From: an uncultured Roseburia sp.
Lineage (GTDB): Bacteria; Bacillota; Clostridia; Lachnospirales; Lachnospiraceae
Direction: 5' to 3'
NCBI GenBank assembly: GCA_947057405.1
Contig: CAMSEJ010000081.1
Span: 1 to 9,019 of the forward strand
DNA: 9,019 nt
Of this stretch, positions 7,801 to 9,019 are shown one piece after another. Made by a program: the position numbers and the translations under genes. Under the pieces are notes generated by a model. It was not told the origin of the DNA, did no database searches, and was given only the letters and a program-made list of their open reading frames with translations. The stretch's first letter is position 1; every line of letters begins with the position of its first letter.

Positions 7801-8969
7801 TTTCTGCGTGTATGCCCTTTGGGTTCATCGCTCTCAAGCCTTGTATCGGCAATAACCGCGCCGCAGTCCTGACAGGTTACCCGGATCGTTCCATAATCGG
7901 TGCAGTTTGCCGGTGTGTACGCGGGCGCACCCGGATTGTGCTTTACAGGTATTATTTCGGTATAGCTGTGACCCGGTTCATTTTTGTCACAATTAGGGCA
8001 GGTATATGTCATAAGGCCTGTTGTGGTACAGGTTGGAGCTTTTGTTTGTTCCTCATCATATTCGTGACCTGTAGCCGGTGTTACATCTGTTAATGGTCCT
8101 TCGGAAGAATCGCATTTGGAGCAGATCTTTCCTGTTCCGCCCGGTTTGGTACAGGTTGCGGTAACCGTTTTCTGCTGGTAATCGTGTTTTCCTGTTGCTT
8201 TGACGGGTTCTGTCTTCACATGTCCGTCATCCTCTGCTTTACAGCCTTCTCTCTGGCAGGTGTATGTGATTGTGCCATCTACGCAATCCGCCGCCTGCTG
8301 TTTCACCCCGGCATCATACTGGTGGGAAGCGGGAAGCGCCTGGAATATGGTGGCTGCCTGTGTGCACTTGCTGCATTTAAACCTGCCGATACCGGATTTT
8401 GTACAGGTCGGAGCTTTGAGCACGGCGTCTAACTGATCGTAGGTGTGCTCTGTACATGCCGTGTCGGATTTCTTATCTATTACAGTTACTTTACATGCTA
8501 TTTGTTTTCCGGTGTTATTGGAAGCTGTAACTGTTGTAGTCCCTTTCGCAACAGCGGTTATTTTTTTTGCTGAAGGATTAACAGGGTCAGTATCTCCTAT
8601 TGTAGCAATGGTGTCTTTTTCATTTGTCCAGGTAACGGTTTTGTCTATTGCATTTTCAGGGCCGACTGCTGCTGTTAAAACAGTGGATTCCCCAATGCCT
8701 AATGTCACTTCTGTCCGGTCTAATGTAATACTTTCTGCCGGGACAGGAGCAAGCGATACCGTTACGGTACAGGTGGCTGTTTTGCCTCCTGCTGTCGCAG
8801 TGATCGTTGCGGTTCCTTTTGCAACCGGTGTTATGGTTGCCGTTTTGGAATCGGCAGCTGCTGCTACGGTAGCTATGGATGGCTTGTCAGATTCCCAGGA
8901 TACGGTAGTTGCATTTTCAACGGTCGCTGTTAAAGTACCCGCTGTACCGACTGTAAGAGCCAGGGATGT
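4851..8969 (-). CDS. Giant Cys-rich repeat surface protein with Big_2 domains, N-terminus missing
   Basis: The frame is open from the end of real sequence (8969) to TAA at 4851-4853, giving 1372 residues. The GTG at 8706-8708 is internal: an Ig-like domain spans it. Two Big_2-like domains come first, about 8969-8757 ('TVSWESDKPSIATV...KGTATITAT') and 8756-8481 ('ESITLDRTEV...TVTWTNEKDTIATIG...KGTTTVTA'). Then about 25 repeats of 35-48 residues follow the pattern PATCxxxGxxxxxCxxCGxxxxxxIPAxGHxx. The C-terminal domain (about 5219-4854) has 'VRFTAT', 'KGILYIT' and 'LYARGYVIV'. The stretch from 8708 onward holds 81 Cys in 1285 residues. There is no LPXTG, C-terminal helix or enzyme motif, and the signal peptide is off the end. 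Such repeats are known from large clostridial surface and secreted proteins; ligand and role unknown. The frame runs on through adapter sequence to 9019, but that part is artefact. Confidence 0.9.
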   Translation of the reverse strand, partial: TSLALTVGTAGTLTATVENATTVSWESDKPSIATVAAAADSKTATITPVAKGTATITATAGGKTATCTVTVSLAPVPAESITLDRTEVTLGIGESTVLTAAVGPENAIDKTVTWTNEKDTIATIGDTDPVNPSAKKITAVAKGTTTVTASNNTGKQIACKVTVIDKKSDTACTEHTYDQLDAVLKAPTCTKSGIGRFKCSKCTQAATIFQALPASHQYDAGVKQQAADCVDGTITYTCQREGCKAEDDGHVKTEPVKATGKHDYQQKTVTATCTKPGGTGKICSKCDSSEGPLTDVTPATGHEYDEEQTKAPTCTTTGLMTYTCPNCDKNEPGHSYTEIIPVKHNPGAPAYTPANCTDYGTIRVTCQDCGAVIADTRLESDEPKGHTRRKIPAVPATCTERGKSEGEDCSVCEFVLKAPVEVGEVDPTNHSYASTVLKPATCETPGINKQTCSRCGDSKYVSSEVAHQWEKNNSASVAPTCVKEGKDVFLCGECGTSKTEIVKALGHEWNEGEVTTPANCGKDGVKTFTCQRTGCDSGENDSAATRTEAIPKNGEHNFEEKTTKADCTHPERTGRICTVCGEADGDVITSGNPLGHQEQKTPIKAATCTTDGSERVTCGRDGCDLNEVRTIPAAHTDVRTDYLEATCSENGKEVKKCDACNTVLESHDLGSLDPATGRHDYKLHEEVPATCQKTGTTAYKQCDGCKRYENGTGPSTIPVDPNGHVYSEGDIVTIKPSDCSATPMVQAIVKKTCSLCKDASYEKIDAKHTPGEWIVITAASCEKKGERKTTCATCSKEVKEEIPATDHKYNNGAITTPATCGKDGVRTFTCTNDRCLIGADGTITKKSYTEPINATGNHNFVEQTTEADCTHPKRTGRICTTCGQADGPVTETGEALGHNYGTPTITKAADCSKKQNGEKESTCSRCNDVKKEVIDYKLTHTTVSEYKDATCTEAGKYVTKCTACNEIISTEVMDELDPPTGHTLKVTPAEAATCSKPGKTEGKTCSKCGEVVAKPTETPIDPDNHTYSRFSETKPATCTEDGLKYRTCSGCGKYDYAVIPAAHSWSEDKMNEEGTAVIRECTKCTEIEILFIADGYKHCEKCGKITEPAITPGKAATCTEDGMTEGKKCGNKDCDNVFEKPTVIPKTGHTAGAWEVETPAVCNKAGSEVQKCSVCDAEMGHREIPATGKHDWEESFVDPTCTENGRTAQICKNCGQKNPDFAGEDLGYLGEVALGHDFVNGVCSRCEKIPAETTASAHVDGTKNNVRFTATVVDFPEHAPIVKKGILYITSSQYTPAGAGLEDDLKIGSSCTYVKDKYTESNTSNTIYFDLNVGTATTRKLYARGYVIVREDGAEKVYYGPAITTSFQELSK
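5220..5744 (-). repeat. Terminal partial repeats after the three super-units
   Basis: About four irregular repeats. The first lost its leading Cys and holds two separate CxxC pairs (CTKC, CEKC). The next has C-x4-C (CGNKDC). The last complete one reads 'PTCTENGRTAQICKNCG', like class 3. A final half repeat (CSRC) leads into the C-terminal domain. It looks like a decayed start of a fourth super-unit. Confidence 0.55.
5745..6647 (-). repeat. Seven-repeat super-unit C of the giant protein
   Basis: Repeats 15-21, about 301 residues. Class 2 (repeat 16) reads 'CGKDGVRTFTCTNDRC', class 3 (repeat 17) 'ADCTHPKRTGRICTTCG', and class 6 (repeat 20) has C-x10-C with 'IDPDNHTYS'. It is closest to super-unit B, so B/C look like the most recent duplication. 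Confidence 0.7.
6648..7547 (-). repeat. Seven-repeat super-unit B of the giant protein
   Basis: Repeats 8-14, about 300 residues. Class 2 (repeat 9) reads 'CGKDGVKTFTCQRTGC' and class 3 (repeat 10) 'ADCTHPERTGRICTVCG'. Both are nearly the same as the matching repeats of super-unit C. Class 6 (repeat 13) has C-x10-C and 'VDPNGHVYS'. Confidence 0.7.
7548..8423 (-). repeat. Seven-repeat super-unit A of the giant protein
   Basis: Repeats 1-7, about 292 residues. The order of repeat classes matches super-units B and C. Class 2 has C-x4-C (CQREGC) in place of CxxC. Class 3 has 'TGKICSKCDSSEGP'. Class 5 has 'CGAVIADTRLESDEPKGH'. Class 6 has C-x10-C and ends 'VDPTNHSYAS'. This is the most diverged of the three copies. 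Confidence 0.65.
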
Positions 8970-9019
8970 AGATCGGAAGAGCGTCGTGTAGGGAAAGAGT
9001 GTGGTACCGTGTGTAGATC
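8970..9019. other. Illumina adapter, i5 index and P5 primer contamination
   Basis: From 8970 the + strand reads AGATCGGAAGAGCGTCGTG and continues through the rest of the standard TruSeq read-2-side adapter to 9002 (33 bases). Bases 9003-9010 (GGTACCGT) fit the 8-base i5 index slot, and 9011-9019 (GTGTAGATC) match the start of the P5 primer. The order adapter-index-P5 is that of a dual-index library molecule. The genome ends at about 8969; any translation beyond it is artefact. Confidence 0.97.

Noticed and set aside
5220..8423. Regularly spaced similar DNA words (such as CCGTACAGGT) every 120 bases or so, suggestive of a CRISPR-like array
   Set aside because: They lie in one open frame and encode the conserved ATCTE part of protein repeats. 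The words vary at wobble positions, and the spacers are themselves conserved coding sequence.
8706..8708. GTG as the start of the - strand giant
   Set aside because: It falls inside a Big_2-like domain, and a further Big_2-like domain lies upstream in the same frame up to the adapter junction.

Overview
The window looks like part of a Clostridia-type (Lachnospiraceae-like) Bacillota genome. The reasons are strong AGGAGG-type ribosome sites, mid-range base composition, and very large Cys-containing repeat surface proteins with Big_2-type Ig-like domains. This is a judgement from protein style; no taxonomic marker gene is present. The right edge is a short-read contig end: the last 50 bases (8970-9019) are Illumina adapter, index and P5 primer sequence, not genome.

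Layout from left to right: (1) a giant + strand gene, cut off at the left edge (2-3832), made of about seven large Cys/GH modules, then two domains resembling the Listeria-Bacteroides repeat, then a C-terminal beta-type domain; (2) a 42-codon + strand gene with a TTG start (3865-3993); (3) a strong hairpin terminator (4031-4074) that can serve both strands; (4) a 35-codon - strand gene (4134-4241); (5) a - strand lipoprotein (4271-4771); (6) an imperfect hairpin (4791-4839); (7) a giant - strand gene (4851-8969), N-terminally incomplete, with two Big_2-like domains, about 25 Cys-rich repeats and a C-terminal domain homologous to that of the + strand giant.

The striking point is symmetry. Two convergent transcription units each carry a giant repeat protein with a related C-terminal domain, and each ends in a micro-gene with a strong SD. 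The two encoded micro-peptides are recognisably homologous: 9 of 20 aligned residues are identical without gaps. They meet at one shared terminator. The giant - strand protein also has a hidden higher order: its repeats fall into three consecutive super-units of seven repeats (about 290-304 residues each), shown by class-specific cysteine spacings.

A working model, which is inference, is a cell-surface or secreted adhesin-like locus. The giants would be the extracellular parts and the lipoprotein a membrane-attached accessory. The micro-peptides would be conserved but uncharacterised partners. No enzyme, RNA gene, mobile element or CRISPR array is visible. All non-coding stretches are shorter than 300 bases.
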